A stretch of 64,000 nucleotides of DNA from Paraphaeosphaeria minitans (GCA_015832175.1 WJXW01000002.1:1860001-1924000), one strand, 5' to 3'; positions 44,881-57,254 are shown, counted from the stretch's first letter. Translations and numbers: made by a program. The notes: generated by a model not told the origin, from the letters alone.

Positions 44881-47483
44881 TCAATATGGTGCCTGGGAGT
44901 ACGGCTGGAATAATTGATGGCTTTGTTGGATCATTTCCTCGATCTTGCCGGTTTCGTTGGCCTCGAAATCCTGCATCAACTGCATTTGTTGCTCTTGGTT
45001 CAAGCCGTGTCCTCGACCGACACCCTCCTGACTCCATTGTGGGTACAAGTAGTCGGTCATTTGATATCCTTGATTTGCCGCATAGCTCTCGTTGTAGACA
45101 GGGGAAGGTGCCGCCTGCATCCCATTCATGTATGAATCTTGCGGTGCCATTGTAAAAGTTGGGTTCCAATGAGGAAGCTCTGCGAATGTTGTGGGTAAAG
45201 CAGTAAACTGTGTGGTTGGTGAATAGTTGAATGTCGGCATGTTGTCTATTTGAAGCTTCGTATGCGTGTCGATGTAAGCCTGCAACGGTGCTTGTTGGGG
45301 TGAGGTGTGGCTTGAAGCAGGCTGGGCGTTCGAGGACGGCGATGACATGGTAGCGTTGGGAGTATTGAAGTTGTGCATGTTTTGATTGTGATTCTGGTTC
45401 GTGGGTAAATAGCCAAACGGAGGTGGTACACTTTCGGAGGGCGTTCTCACTGATGAGGTCGATGCTGATGCCGGGCTTGTTGTGCGGGACCTGTTGATGC
45501 CCTCGACAATGCTCGACGAAACTACCGATGCGCTGTCGGATGGCGAACCAGCCGCTATGGGAATATCGCCATCTTTGTCGTAGATTCTCATGCATGCGCC
45601 AATCAGGTTCTGGTAGAGCCCAAGGGCGGATGCGACACCCGGCCACCGTTTGGAAGCCAAGTCAATCGATTCGAGCGCTACCATCAAATGTCCCTCGACT
45701 TCTTCTCGGCTATGGTGGCGACGAACCTCAGAGTACGAGAGACTCCAGAGCATGACATTAACCGCCATGAAAATGGCTTGGGTGAATATCCATGTTATAT
45801 CTACGCTCTGTGTTTGGATCTGCTTCTGGGTCATGTAGATGTTGTACTGGCAGGCATCGTAACACAGTACCGCAGCTCGAGCCGATGGACGCGGGATCTG
45901 AGGCGAGGGGCGATACAAGAGACAGACCATGGTGTTGTATCTTCCGACGAACCTATCATAGCCTTAGAAGAGCCGGATTGGCATCACAGAGACTTCGCTT
46001 ACCAAACTTTGTTGAGCCCAGAGCCGGCGTCCATTTCCGGACTGGTATCTCTCCACGCTTCTATCTTCTTCTGCATTTCTGTGAACCAGGGGTCTTGATC
46101 ATCTTTGGGGTCTGGTCGCTTCCTGAGATAGAGTTTTCTTCGCATTTCCAGCTGCAGGAGTCGCATCTTGTAGAAATGAATCGCTATCCATTTCTTCAAC
46201 GAAGGTTGTGGTGCCTGTCGGATGCCCTCCTTTGTGATGAAAGGATCATCAACCAGCTCGCAAAAATTGACATCGATGTGTTCGCGCCTGGTAGCAAAAT
46301 GACTAGGACGACCAAGACTGTGAGAAAGACCGTAATCCATGGTGAGGATGCTCCAAAACACTCTTCGGCGCATGTCAACCTCGAGGGGATTAGCAGGCCT
46401 GCCACCGGGGCCTATGGTGATGGTTTTCTCCTCGTGCAGTCCCAGAGCCTGGCATAGCCTCACACCCAGACCAACTATGTAGTAAACTGCCGTCCTAGTG
46501 GGGGTTAAGAGAGAGTAGCCGGCGATTAGCGCGAAACATTGTAGGGTCTTGAGATTCATTGGCTTTATCGCCTGCTCGAAGTACTTCAGCGCGGCGAGGT
46601 AATAGCTGTCAGCAAGGCCAGCATATTGCGTGTCCATCCTTTGGAGGCTGATGGCGATCACCATGCGGAGGCAAAAGTTTCGATAAGCATCAGTGGACCC
46701 GCCGTATACATCTTCCACGTCCTGGGTGAAGGTGGGCTCGTGGAAGATCGGGTACATGGCATGGACTGCAGTTGTCAGCACGGCTACGCTTGTGTGGAGA
46801 TGAGAGCCCACCTTTGCAATAGAACAATTCCACAAGCAGGTTCGTCAGGTCTCTGTTGGGCAGGTCTTCGGCTGCTACATCGCTGACCAGCGGATAGACC
46901 TTTGACGTCGGGCGCGCATCTTCCTGGTCAAAGGCGGCCTTTATTGTTCTGGCGCGCGCATCTGGCACGATTTCCGAAATGCTCTTTGAATCGGTGAATT
47001 GTTTCGCCAGCTGCATGACCAGGCGCGTAATGGTGATGCCGCTGGAGGGCCCCAAGAACTTGGATTCATCCGTGTCCTGCACCTTGACGGCGGCTGACCC
47101 CCGCATCACATCCTCAGGGTCCGGCTCGCCATCGTCCTTGTCCAGGTCGGCGAGCAACTTCTCCAGATGGCGCACCTTGTGCTGCAGGTGGACAACGTAG
47201 TTGCGAGGAATCTTGGTGCCCTTGGCGGGGTCGTAGTATTCACAGTGGGAATTGGTACGCTCGCAGGGACCGCAGCGGGGTAGGCCAGGATCACATCGCG
47301 TCTTGCGCTGTGGGTGTCTTAGTACAAGTCTAAGGCGGCGGTGTCGGTGCGCAGTCTTACCATGCGGCAGCGGCAGCAGGCTGTGAGCGTGTGGGCGATG
47401 CGGTTAGGGGAGCCGGTAGCCGCGTCCTCCTTGGACTGCAGCACGCCGTTCGCATGGCTGCCGTGCTGAGGCCTCGCGTCCAT
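44881..47483 (-). CDS. Zn2Cys6 transcription factor with fungal_trans domain
   Basis: Four exons on minus: 47483-47361, 47307-46812, 46765-46003 and 45952-44881; introns 46-53 nt, frames agree, 817 aa. The zinc cluster (C36-x2-C39-x6-C46-x6-C53-x2-C56-x6-C63) is split by intron 1 right after Met41, a position common in this class. A basic linker and short coiled coil (about 85-100) follow, then the fungal-specific regulatory domain (AMYPIFHEPTFTQDVEDVY, RRRVFWSILTMDYGLSHSLG with the usual R-R-x-F/Y-W). The last ~200 residues are Ser/Pro/Gln/Asn-rich, a probable activation region. A DNA-binding regulator; target pathway unknown. Divergent from the regulator at 48701. Confidence 0.9.
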
Positions 47484-47620
47484 CGTCACCGTGGGACAGC
47501 CGGGGCGTGCGCTCGAGGAAAAGTCCGACGAGGGAAAAGGTCAGCGGATATGGCGAATGCGCGCACGTCCATCCCAGAGCAGGTCGGCGGCAGCAGGCGA
47601 GGAGGAGACGCGGGACTTGT

Positions 47621-47646
47621 GCGAGAGCGAGAGCGAGAGCGAGAGT
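47621..47646. repeat. (GAGAGC)n microsatellite
   Basis: Four GCGAGA-type hexamers in tandem. Confidence 0.85.
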
Positions 47647-47968
47647 GGGAGCGTCGGCGATGCACCCACGGCGATTGTGAGGGTTGTGCCACAGCCAAGC
47701 GCAGAGGCAGAGGGCAGGCAGTTGCGGGCATGTAGTCTCAGGTCGCCAGGTCCGCACGTCCGGCTGTACGAGTAGATAGTGACAAGTCACAACGAGAAGA
47801 AGTGACAACGAGTAGGTAGGCACGGTAGATATCTAGTGACAGTGGTGCGCGGCATAATTACCCACCGACGCTGGTGCGCAGCAGTGTGCACCACGGCCAA
47901 AGCTGTCCAGTGTCGAGCCGCGGCTGCTCACCCTGTGGCGCGGAATGGGAGCCCTCGGTGCTGCTTGG

Positions 47969-48150
47969 TAGACTAGGGAGGTAGGTAGATAGGTAGGTAA
48001 TAGGCTCCGCGCCGACGACTCGACGAGCAAGCATAGGTAGGTAGTCAGGTAGTCTACCGGTAGACAGTCCATCTTCACCGCTGGCGATCCATCCCTCCCT
48101 CCCTCGTTCCCTCCCTCCCTCCCTGTCTGCACTGCACTGCACTGCATTGC
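47969..48150. repeat. TAGG, CCCT and CTGCA tandem repeats
   Basis: GTAGG/ATAGG words at about 47974-47999 and 48034-48050, a CCCT tract at about 48090-48124 and three ACTGC pentamers at 48130-48146, all within 180 bp. Confidence 0.8.
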
Positions 48151-48287
48151 GCCGGCCACCGTACAGATCGCCTTCCTACCTACGCGCCGTTCCTCCCGCA
48201 GCCGGTGAGGCCAGTCCCGTCGTCCCTCATCGAAGTCAAACCAGAGGGCAGTGCGCATTGTGCCTCTGCTGCGCCTCGCCCACTCGC

Positions 48288-48420
48288 GCCCTGGCGCCCT
48301 GTCGCCCTGTCGCCCTGTCGCCTGTCCCCGCGTCCCCCCAAGGTGGCCCCTCCTCAACACCACGGCAAAGAACCGACGCACGAGCTGAAGCCCTGTCACC
48401 TTGTCGCCTTGTCGCCTTGT
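48288..48420. repeat. GCCCTGTC and CGCCTTGT tandem repeats
   Basis: GCCCTGTC repeats three times at 48295-48320, and a diverged copy (CACCTTGT/CGCCTTGT) repeats at about 48397-48420. Confidence 0.75.
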
Positions 48421-48700
48421 GCTGCAAACCCTCCCATGGTCGTCTGCACCTGGATCTGCACCTGGCCCTGTCACACTAAACCCGTCTTGTACCCTCCACC
48501 GACTCGGTAAGTCCAGTTGGCTCCGTTCGACTTCTCATTCTCCAGCCTGGCCCACGTCGCTTCCCTTGCCTTCTCCAGCCTTCTTTTACCACATGTCTCT
48601 CCTCCGCCTCCAAGTGAGCTTCTCCTAGTACTGTCGATCAAAACCCACATCCCGGTGTCGGTCCTTCTTCTAGTCTTTGATCAGCCTTCATGTGAATTCA

Positions 48701-51116
48701 ATGTTGATATCCGCCATGATTCCAGACCTCGAAAGCTATCCTCTCGTCGGCAACGACCTCATGGTGCTGGAAACACCCCTGCTCCGGGTGAGCAGACCTG
48801 TAGCTGCCTGCCAGAGATGTAGAGCTGCCAAAATCAAATGCGACGGCAAACTGCCTGCATGCACCGCATGCGAGAAGTCAAACCGCGCCTCGGAATGCTC
48901 AAGCACCAACGATCAATTTGCGCGTGGCAAAGAAAGGAGCTATGTCGCGACGCTCGAAGCCAAGGTGGAGAGGCTGGAGAAGAAGATAGCGGAGGCGAAG
49001 AAGGCGCGGAGGAAGTCGTCTCTGATGCTGCTCGACACCGATCTCAGCAGTCCTCGTCGTTCTTCGGTGGAAACGGTGAAGGCTGACAGCTTCAACAATC
49101 GCGCTGCGCAGCGGAAAGAAGCATCGAATATCGATGAGCTGGTGTCGGATTTTGGCCTTTTGTGAGTACCGTCGCGCGGGATGATTGGGTGTTCAAGCTC
49201 ATATTGACATTCGCTAGGGCTGTGAACGCCACTGCTCGAGATTTCTACGGCTTCACCACCGAGATGTCGTATGCTCGTCTCATCTTGTCTGCAAGCTCCA
49301 AGGAACCGATGCCAGCCGGTCTGACGAAGAAGCTGCCTCCGCGATATGCAGCGACGCCCTTGATCCAGCAGTATGTGAACAACATATTCACGCTCTTGCC
49401 CATTTTCGAGGAAGCCACCCTGTACGCATGTGTCGATGCCGTCTATCACCTAGAAGGCGTAGCAAAGCCTTTTGATGTTTGGGTCGTCCGGATGGTGCTT
49501 GCCATCGCGTGCCTGTCTCAGTCGGAACAGCGAGGCGACACGCTGTATTCCGACGCGGTTGGACACGTGAATGCAGCCCTGGAGCAAGCTGAGAATGTCC
49601 TTCATCCTGGCTTCATCAGCAGTATACAAGCATTGGTGTTGCTGGTGATATACGCTACCATGGACCCACACCACTTTGACAGCTGGACCCTGATCGGTGC
49701 TGCTTCTCGGGCCATGGTCGATCTTGGAATCCACCAGGATCCATCCAAGAGCACAGCGATCGCTCGCCCCAAGTTAGAGATCCGCCGGCGCGTGTACTGG
49801 TGTGTGTACTCGCTCGATAGGTGTGTTCTTGATGTTGTCCGTGTTGTTACTCACTTGCTGATCTCGCCAGGTCGACTGCGCTAGTACAGACTCGCGCCTT
49901 CTCCTTTTCGGATGACTCCGCACGCGTGCACCTTCCCTTTCACACTTCACCCACCTCACCCAAACACTCGTCTCCCCAGAGCCATGTCTTCTTGCAAGCC
50001 TTTGACTCTGCCCTCGACCTGTTCAAGATCCGCCGGATACAGTCTGAATGGTACATGGACCTGTTCCAGTCCGGCCGCGAACCATGGCACGACCCATACC
50101 CATACATATGGAAAATGTACAACCGAATGACTGAGTGGTTTCAGTCAATGTCCCAGAGCACACTCCCGTCGATCAGATGCTTCTTTGAGCTCGAGCTCTT
50201 GTACAGCTATGTGTACATATTATCGCCTAGCTCACGCGTACCGCACATTCAGGAGTATGCGCAGCGGCTGATCTTCGAGCACTGCATCGCGTATGCGACA
50301 AGTCTTCTCGCCCAGCTCAATAAGCCCTCCTATACAACCAAGCCGCCCGTCACATTCTACGATGCCATGAGAGCTTATATGACTGGTCGTCAGTTTGTCG
50401 ATGTGCTTTCACGGAATACGAATGCCATCCTGCACCCGATACCACCTGCTCCACCAGTTCCCGCAGCTCCCAGAAACATGTCCGAGGATCCTCTGGCGCC
50501 GCCTGCTCCTGTGTTAGCACCACCTTTTCCTGCACCGCTATTACCGGATGGCCACACGGTGCCGCTAGACCCGGCCACACGGGCTATCAACACCATAAAC
50601 GACTTCACGGATATATTGTCTCGTTTCGGTTTGGGATTTGGCTTCACTCATTGGCGAGAGCGATTCCAGCGCGAATCTCAGGTACTTCTAACGCAGTTAT
50701 ACAATCGCGCTGCTGCCTCGCCGCATGCTTCTCCTCCATCGCAAGAGCTGCCTGTACAGTATTTCAATCAGCCTTGGATCAGCATGCCAGGATCTTCGCC
50801 ACAGCAACAAATGCACCACGGTCTGCCAACAACGCCGCCGGCTATCTACCCTCCACAGGCGAGTCCGTTTGCATCAAGTCCATACAACACTCAGAGCAGC
50901 CCATATGCATCACATTCACCTGGGCAGATGCAGGATTGGACAACGCCGCCACCGCCTCAGCCGATGCCAGACATGCCCCAACCAACGGAGGGAAGGATGA
51001 GACAAGCCATGATATTCGGGCAAGGAATGCCTGTACAGCAGCAAATCCATTCCTCGGGGACAGACGTGGCCGGACCGGAGCAGGACTCGAACAATAATCC
51101 AGTCAAATGGAGATGA
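48701..51116 (+). CDS. Zn2Cys6 transcription factor with fungal_trans domain
   Basis: Three exons: 48701-49161, 49218-49820 and 49871-51116; introns 56 and 50 nt, frames agree, 769 aa. A second start at 48716 is possible. Zinc cluster C37-x2-C40-x6-C47-x6-C54-x2-C57-x8-C66, then RSYVATLEAKVERLEKKIAE, a dimerisation coiled coil. The regulatory domain contains NNIFTLLPIFEEATLYACVD and IRRRVYWCVYSLDR, with an intron inside the RRRVYW...DR block as is usual. The C-terminal 250 residues are Pro/Gln/Ser-rich. Sequence-specific regulator; target unknown. Shares a repeat-rich promoter with the regulator at 44881-47483. Confidence 0.9.
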
Positions 51117-51950
51117 CTGAGTAGTCATTTTGCTGGTTCGCAACTCACGACAAAAATAATTTCTATACTCTAATAAGTAAGGCTAGTTGAAGTCAGCGCC
51201 GCGTCAAAACCATGACAACAACGTTCACCTATTCAACACTGAAGCATAAACAAATTTTAAGCGAATCGTTCAGGTGCGACAAACACGACACTAGTTTCGT
51301 CGATCGCTTTCGCACGAGAAGTCTGCGAATGTTTCAGCAAGATCCGCATTTGAGTCGGTAAACAATACTTTGAAGTTGCTTTCGACCTTGAGCAATCATC
51401 ATTGATAGTAATGTGCCCGAGTCTTCCCCGTCTTGCTCACGTCACGTTACAAATAGACAGACTCCAAGCCTTTGACTTCGCTCGCTGTCACTTGGCGAGA
51501 GGTCTTGATAACTACGCTCCCCAATGAGCGTCTAAATTTGTGATATTCCGCCCTCGTTATCTGCTTTGATAATTACGGATCCAAGTGCATGACGGGTGCC
51601 AAGTTGGTCGTGGAAACATGTGTCACATTTGGTTCTCCCCCCGCCCCCGCACGTTGACATTGCCGTACTTCCACTTGAACTTCCCGCGATAAGACCTGCC
51701 GAATAGGGACACATTCCAAAATACACACGCTACGTTGCAGGGTGGTGGATCCAGCCCTAGATACATACGTATGCGCCCCCAAGACCGGACCACGCTAGGC
51801 CACTCTAGGCAAGGATTTTGCGGGCAACTTCAACCTCAGCCTTACCGCCTGTTCTCTACTACAATCGCATTTGTGGATTAATATTACACAAAGCAGCATC
51901 TGACGATACTCGAGTTGCACTACAGACTACGCCCCTATTTACCAGCCATT
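51117..51950. other. intergenic between plus-strand regulators
   Basis: 3' flank and promoter; nothing else seen. Confidence 0.4.
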
Positions 51951-53969
51951 ATGGTCAATCTCGGTCGCTCTTGGGGCTGCAGGATGTGCAAGCAGCGACG
52001 TATTAAATGCGACGAGAATGAGCCTACTTGCAAGAGGTGTACCAGATCCGGATATACCTGCCCAGGGTACGAATCAGAGAAGCCACTAAAGATCAGATTC
52101 AAGGCCGAGACGGCATTAGTGGTGCATCGCTCGGGGTCGAGTTTAACACCCGTTCCATCTCCGGCCGGTTTACAGGACAGCTTTGAGACACAAGCATTGA
52201 ACTTCTTCCTCATGAACTTTGCGACTGCGGGAAGAGACCAAGTATCCACTCGAGGACTATGGGAGAGTGTAGCCCCCACCTTAAGTGCGAGTCCAGCAAC
52301 CTCACCAATTGCGGATGCGGCTACAGCGGTTGGTGGCATCCTTTTCAATGTATGGCGGTTACACAGGCATGGACCCCAGGCAAGGAATCCTGCTTTTATG
52401 CGCGCTATACGCGGGCTGCGGATACGTCTCAGAGAGGGACCAATCGATGGTCATGAAGTGCTGATGACAATCCTACTCCTGCAGTTCCACGAGAATGTAG
52501 CCGCCGTATTTGGCTTGCGTGCCGCGTCTAAAATGCATTATAATGGAGCCCTTGCGCTTACCCGGAGCTTGCCAGTAGAAACGTTTTCTACAGTAACCTC
52601 ACGGGGCTTGCTTCTCAATGTTCTTAGCATCGAGGTTGCATTAGCAATCCGCGAGTGTCAACCGGTACGTATGGTTCGATTTCATTATTTTAGGATTCTG
52701 CTGCCACGCGATCATAATAAAGCACCTCCTTGTTCCTTCAAGGCTTGATAATCAGTACTACGTTACAACGCTGTCTCCATTTGGGATTGACATCCTGAAG
52801 TCCTTGTGTAACCAAAACATTTCTCATGCCCAACAGATCGTCTCCTAAGCTTTCAAAAATTGCTAACGTCACGTTCCAGGTCGATTCAGGTCTGATCCCT
52901 TGGTTTGCTTCCTTGCCATATACCATGCCCAGAACTCCAGCGATGAAGCTCAACTGGATAGGGATCTCGGTGGCGAATATTCAGCATAGGTTCCAGGTTC
53001 TTCTAAAGAGCCATCCCTATTGTTCGGACAAGCAATGCTCACATAGGGCCGATATTGCTATGATTCACGCCGCGGTTCTCGACTTCCAAAATGCATCCTC
53101 TGAATGGCTGAGCAACCTGCCAGAACACTGGCTGCCACAGAAATGGACACCATCACCCGAAATTTCAAAATGTCACATTCCAATGTACCGAAAAATATGT
53201 GAAGTCTACCCATCGGTTCAAGTCGCTTCTGTCTTCAACACTTACCGCGGCTTTCAGCTTATCATCAATAAAATATTAAGCATCATGCAGACCCATGGCT
53301 GGCTCGAGCCTCATATGGGTCCCCAAAATCCGAGCGAGACTATTCAGTCAGTCGTAGACTCTATGTGTTACTCCATACCCTTCTATCTCGGCGACCGCGA
53401 TGGCACACTATATATCACGGATCTCACCAATCCAAAAGTGGACGTTGCATACCCTGCATACCACAACATGAAGGACCCACCAATTGCAAAGGAACACATT
53501 CTTATCGAGGAAGTCCATAGAAAGCACGCCACTGCATATGGCGCCTGGCACTCGATGTACCCATTGTCACTACTTCTCGGACTCTTCGGAAACCACGCGG
53601 GGTACGACTGTGACTGTCTTCAGAGAGCGATTCGACCGGGTCAGCTCACATGGATCGGATCGCAGCTCTTCCGCATGATGAAGATGTACGCCTTGGACGA
53701 AGGCATGGTGTGGAGCCAGATAATCCTGAGGAGTGCGCAAAGGCTGTGCGTCGTGCTTTGAGGTCCGTATACCAAAATTGCTTCAACTAGTCGTTGGGTT
53801 TTCCAGATGGCTAGGGAAGCCTCAAAATTCCCATTAGCGGCCTGGTCAGCTACCTGAAGATGCCGGCGCTGGTCTGGGTCTGGGAGGTCTGGGACCAGTG
53901 AGGAGGTATGTTGTACAGGCCGCAGAACGCAGCTGACTCAAAATTTGCAGGTCAATGGCTGGGGTATAG
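51951..53969 (+). pseudogene. Zn2Cys6 transcription factor, disrupted C-terminus
   Basis: Exon 51951-52664 begins with a perfect zinc cluster (C10-x2-C13-x6-C20-x6-C27-x2-C30-x6-C37). The frame resumes at 52880 after an unusually long 215-nt intron (GTACGT, GCTAACG, CCAG) and gives the regulatory domain to a TGA at 53759-53761. From about 53715 a different frame carries what looks like the true end (PEECAKAVRRALRSVYQNCF, then SYLKMPALVWVWEVWDQ), which is interrupted by TAG at 53788-53790 and 53812-53814. A typical intron (GTGAGG, AGCTGACT, TTGCAG) then leads to a stop at 53967-53969. One frameshift and two CAG->TAG-type stops are needed. A shortened 531-aa protein could still be made, so a functional truncated form cannot be excluded. 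Confidence 0.7.
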
Positions 53970-54439
53970 CGGATACTGGCGCATCATCTCGCCACAGATT
54001 CTTTTTGCTGCCACCAAGCTGCAGAGGTTGACGGATGGGAATAATCATAGAAACGCGCAACAGGTGAGACTGTATCTCACTTTGGTGCGCGAAACCATTT
54101 GAATACTACGATAATATGACATCCGGGGTTGGAATGGCTATGTCATGCGAACATCCCTCAATTCTATACATGAACTTGGAAGTTGATTGATCCAAAAGGC
54201 TACTCGCTTGTCAGAAGAGTTGAAATGCTCCAATTGGTGGCCGTGCATATGCACTGCCCTAGGATTGAAACGAGATTTTGTATTCGTAGTCACGCCTCCG
54301 AATTTAGTTGTCATTCTTGTTGTGGCATCGTACTTGAGAGAATACAGACGAAGCAGGAGTCTGGTCCTGCCTATGGGATTAGGCGCTTATCTCCGTCTCA
54401 CCTACCTAGGTAGGTACCGTAACCCCAGCTTGGCTAGTC

Positions 54440-55947
54440 TTGGAGCTCGTTCGTCTTACATCGTGAGTCCCAATGCACTACGTCTCAAGCATCCACCACC
54501 TGTCTTCCAGGACGATGGGGATCTTTTAACATTTGAGTCTTCAGATTCTTCGACCTTGAAATCAACAGGCAGCAGACATTCTGTTTCGTCAATGGCACTA
54601 ACGTCGACAAACTCACCAAAAAGCGGATGCGTCGCCATGTTAGGATGGGCAAGAATGCCGGAAGAACTTTACAGCGAAAGTCATGAAGAGATGTATCCCC
54701 TTTTCAAGTTGCAAAAATACCAGCTGTGTCTTCTGTGGCATTGCATCAGGAGCCGGCGTTTGATCGTTTTGCCTATTTGGACAACTACAGATCGGACAAT
54801 ATTTACAACAACGTGCTATGTGGACTTTCCTTTCCCGTGAAACTCACGCCACAGTTTGTGCAGAAATTGTTTTCAATTGTACTAATGAAGCTCTTTATCG
54901 AAGTTGTTGACGCTGCGGACCAAGGCTCAGCCTTTCTTTTCATTGCGCATAAATTGTACCCGATTGCCCTCGGCATATCAATGGAGAAATCGGAATATAC
55001 TTGGATGAGTATCCTGATTTCTGATAAAGCTGGTACAGATTGCATTCTCTCCTGTTATTGACTACTTCTACTGATATCTTCCAGCATTTTACTGCAACCT
55101 CGCGCTGATGCAAGCCTGCAACGAGTTCTTTCTTGGGCACGGCGAGAAATCACTCGCAGCAATATACCACCTCTCCAATAGTTTGAAGTACGACAGGGAG
55201 CGACTGGAGAGCGAAGAGGCGCTCTCAGACTCGACGATGGGCATTGTGATGTCACTCATCACGCAGGAGCAGTGCAGGCAGCAGCACAAGGCAGCGAGGA
55301 TTCATATGGATGGTAATCAAACCGATATGGTGCAATGTGGAGGTGTCTTTTACAAGCAAAAGCGCTAGAAATGTTCACCACCCTGTCTTGACTGTCACTG
55401 ACTTGGAACGCACCTCAGGCTTGGCGCAGATGATCAAAACTGAGAGGTGGGTTGGAATCACTGGAAGGCTGCTTGTCAGTTCTACTGAAGGCGTGCAAGT
55501 ATGTTGTACTTCAGCCCCGTTGGTGTTTATTTTCTACTGACCGGTGCGCGTCGCGCCTCTAGAACAGACGTAATGTACGCTCTCCAGTGCGAAGACACGC
55601 CACGATTCCATCGCTCCAACATGCCTAAAATCATATCCACTCTACACTCACTAGACCTTCCTTTCAACCGGGAAGCAGCGCGCAAGCAAGTCCAGCATTC
55701 CGAACTGGATCCCGCTCTTCTGGACGTCCTCGGAGACATATTCTGCGCGGCAACGCTCTTCAATGACCTACCCTCTACACGAAAAGTAGATCTTTACCTT
55801 TTCCAGGAAATGCTCGTTGACTATTACTACCTTTTGCTCGCCATACCACACCCGCACTCTCCTACGACACTAGAAGACGCATATCATGTGGGCCTTATGA
55901 TTTTCTTGATGAGTCTTTTTTGCAGGTTGGTTCGCAGCGCATTATGA
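54440..55947 (+). pseudogene. fungal transcription-factor (Fungal_trans_2-like) relic
   Basis: Pieces of one protein lie in order. Around 54500-54705 is a Ser-rich stretch ending ESHEEMYPLFKL. From about 54716, one frame over, comes KIPAVSSVALHQEPAFDRFA and a C6-regulator-like helical domain. Exons 55085-55342 (FYCNLALMQACNEFFLGHG) and 55419 on (GLAQMIKTERW) follow over introns of 52 and 76 nt with good signals; a last piece is at 55563-55930. The frame break falls in a run of five A at 54713-54717, where six would restore it. No zinc cluster is found upstream, and the junction before 55563 does not keep frame. Likely a decayed regulator; a sequencing error in the A run could account for one lesion. 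Confidence 0.55.
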
Positions 55948-57254
55948 ACTATGATAATGTGACAAAAAGACTGAGAAGGGTTCTTAAGAGCGACATCTTA
56001 ACGGCGGGAATGAATTGAGACTTTGGTTGCTGATGATGCGCGGTGTGTGGGTAGCGGATGACGAGGATGTAGAGTGGCTAATGCCGCTTATGCATGCGCA
56101 GACGACGAAGATGGGATTACGGAGCTGAAGCGAGGCTAAGCAGGTTGTGGAGAGGTGGCCATGGATTGGGGGTTTGCACGATGAGGTCAGGAAACTTTTC
56201 TGGGACAGAACGAGGCGTGAGCAGACAGAAGATGGAATTTGTAGTTGAATACACGAGGGAGAACTTTTCTTGCGACAGTGCATGTCATGAGTTTTCTGGT
56301 TCTTAACACTGACTAGCAAAGAAGTAGTATCCTGAAGATAAGGTCGACAAATGACTGTCGTCTCATCACGCAGAAGATGCGTCGTAAATAAGTAGGCAAA
56401 GGTTGGGAAAATGCATGTCATATGGCTTGACCAATTCTACAAAGTCGCTGAGAACGGCGTGCGTGTCAAACCTGCGCGATAGTAAATCGTAAATAAAGTA
56501 GATAATCATTCTATTCAGATGGCTGACAATTGGAAGGTGGGAGCGCACGTGATGTTCCTTTCCCTTGTTCGGGGAACACTAGTGAATGCTTGGCGACACG
56601 GTTCCCCGCGATGACCACCCGACCTTCTGTCACGCCGCCATCATTACAATTTTCAGAAGCATAACCAGTAGCCCCTTTCGCCGCGATCTGATCTACCGAA
56701 ATGCTATGGTGTTTGGACGCTGTGCAATGCAAGGAGGCTGTCCAGTGTTTTCCATCTTAAACAATGCAGGTATAACCTTCCATTGTATGAATATGCTGAG
56801 TGTCACATATCACGCACTGATTACAATCGAACCAGTAATCATCAGTCCCACACACTTGCTGTTACCTGATAGTTTCCACTATACTCCTTGGTATGGCGAG
56901 AAAGCGAAGATATTAGCAAAATCAACCGCCAAGTGCCTCTCGGCCGATGGAATGCACCCAGGCATCGGGTCGTCGGCTTGTGGCCCAGTGCGCCATCGTA
57001 ACAGCGCGTCAGGACCAATCTGCAAACGGGACCGAGAGCCAGTTGTACGTTCCTGTCGACAAAATGGGGACCTCGCGCTGGTGCTTCAGCACGTTGACGC
57101 CGCTCGACGCTCATCCCCTTGGCCACTGGATGGCCAGGTTCTGCATTGGTTTCTCTCGAACATCTGTCTCCATCTTCCACACAGACTGTAGACTACTAGC
57201 GGATTGCATAAATTACCAACGATTCTCAGCCTGATCTTGCCGTGGAGAAACTCG
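55948..57254. other. intergenic, 1.3 kb
   Basis: Downstream flank of the regulator relic and promoter of the sulfate permease. The 201-codon plus frame at 56586-57191 and the minus frame at 56842-57180 show no domain and overlap each other. Confidence 0.4.

Larger units (their letters stand above)
47484..48700. promoter_or_regulatory. shared divergent promoter of two regulators, repeat-rich
   Basis: 1.2 kb between start codons of two Zn2Cys6 genes. It is dominated by short tandem repeats (listed separately). Frames inside it are repeat translations, not genes. Confidence 0.5.

Noticed and set aside
56586..57191. 201-codon plus frame before the sulfate permease
   Set aside because: Alternative-start frame without domain, overlapped by an antisense frame; treated as noncoding.
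44881..57254. Secondary-metabolite gene cluster
   Set aside because: Several Zn2Cys6 regulators but no PKS, NRPS, terpene synthase, P450 or dedicated exporter in the window.
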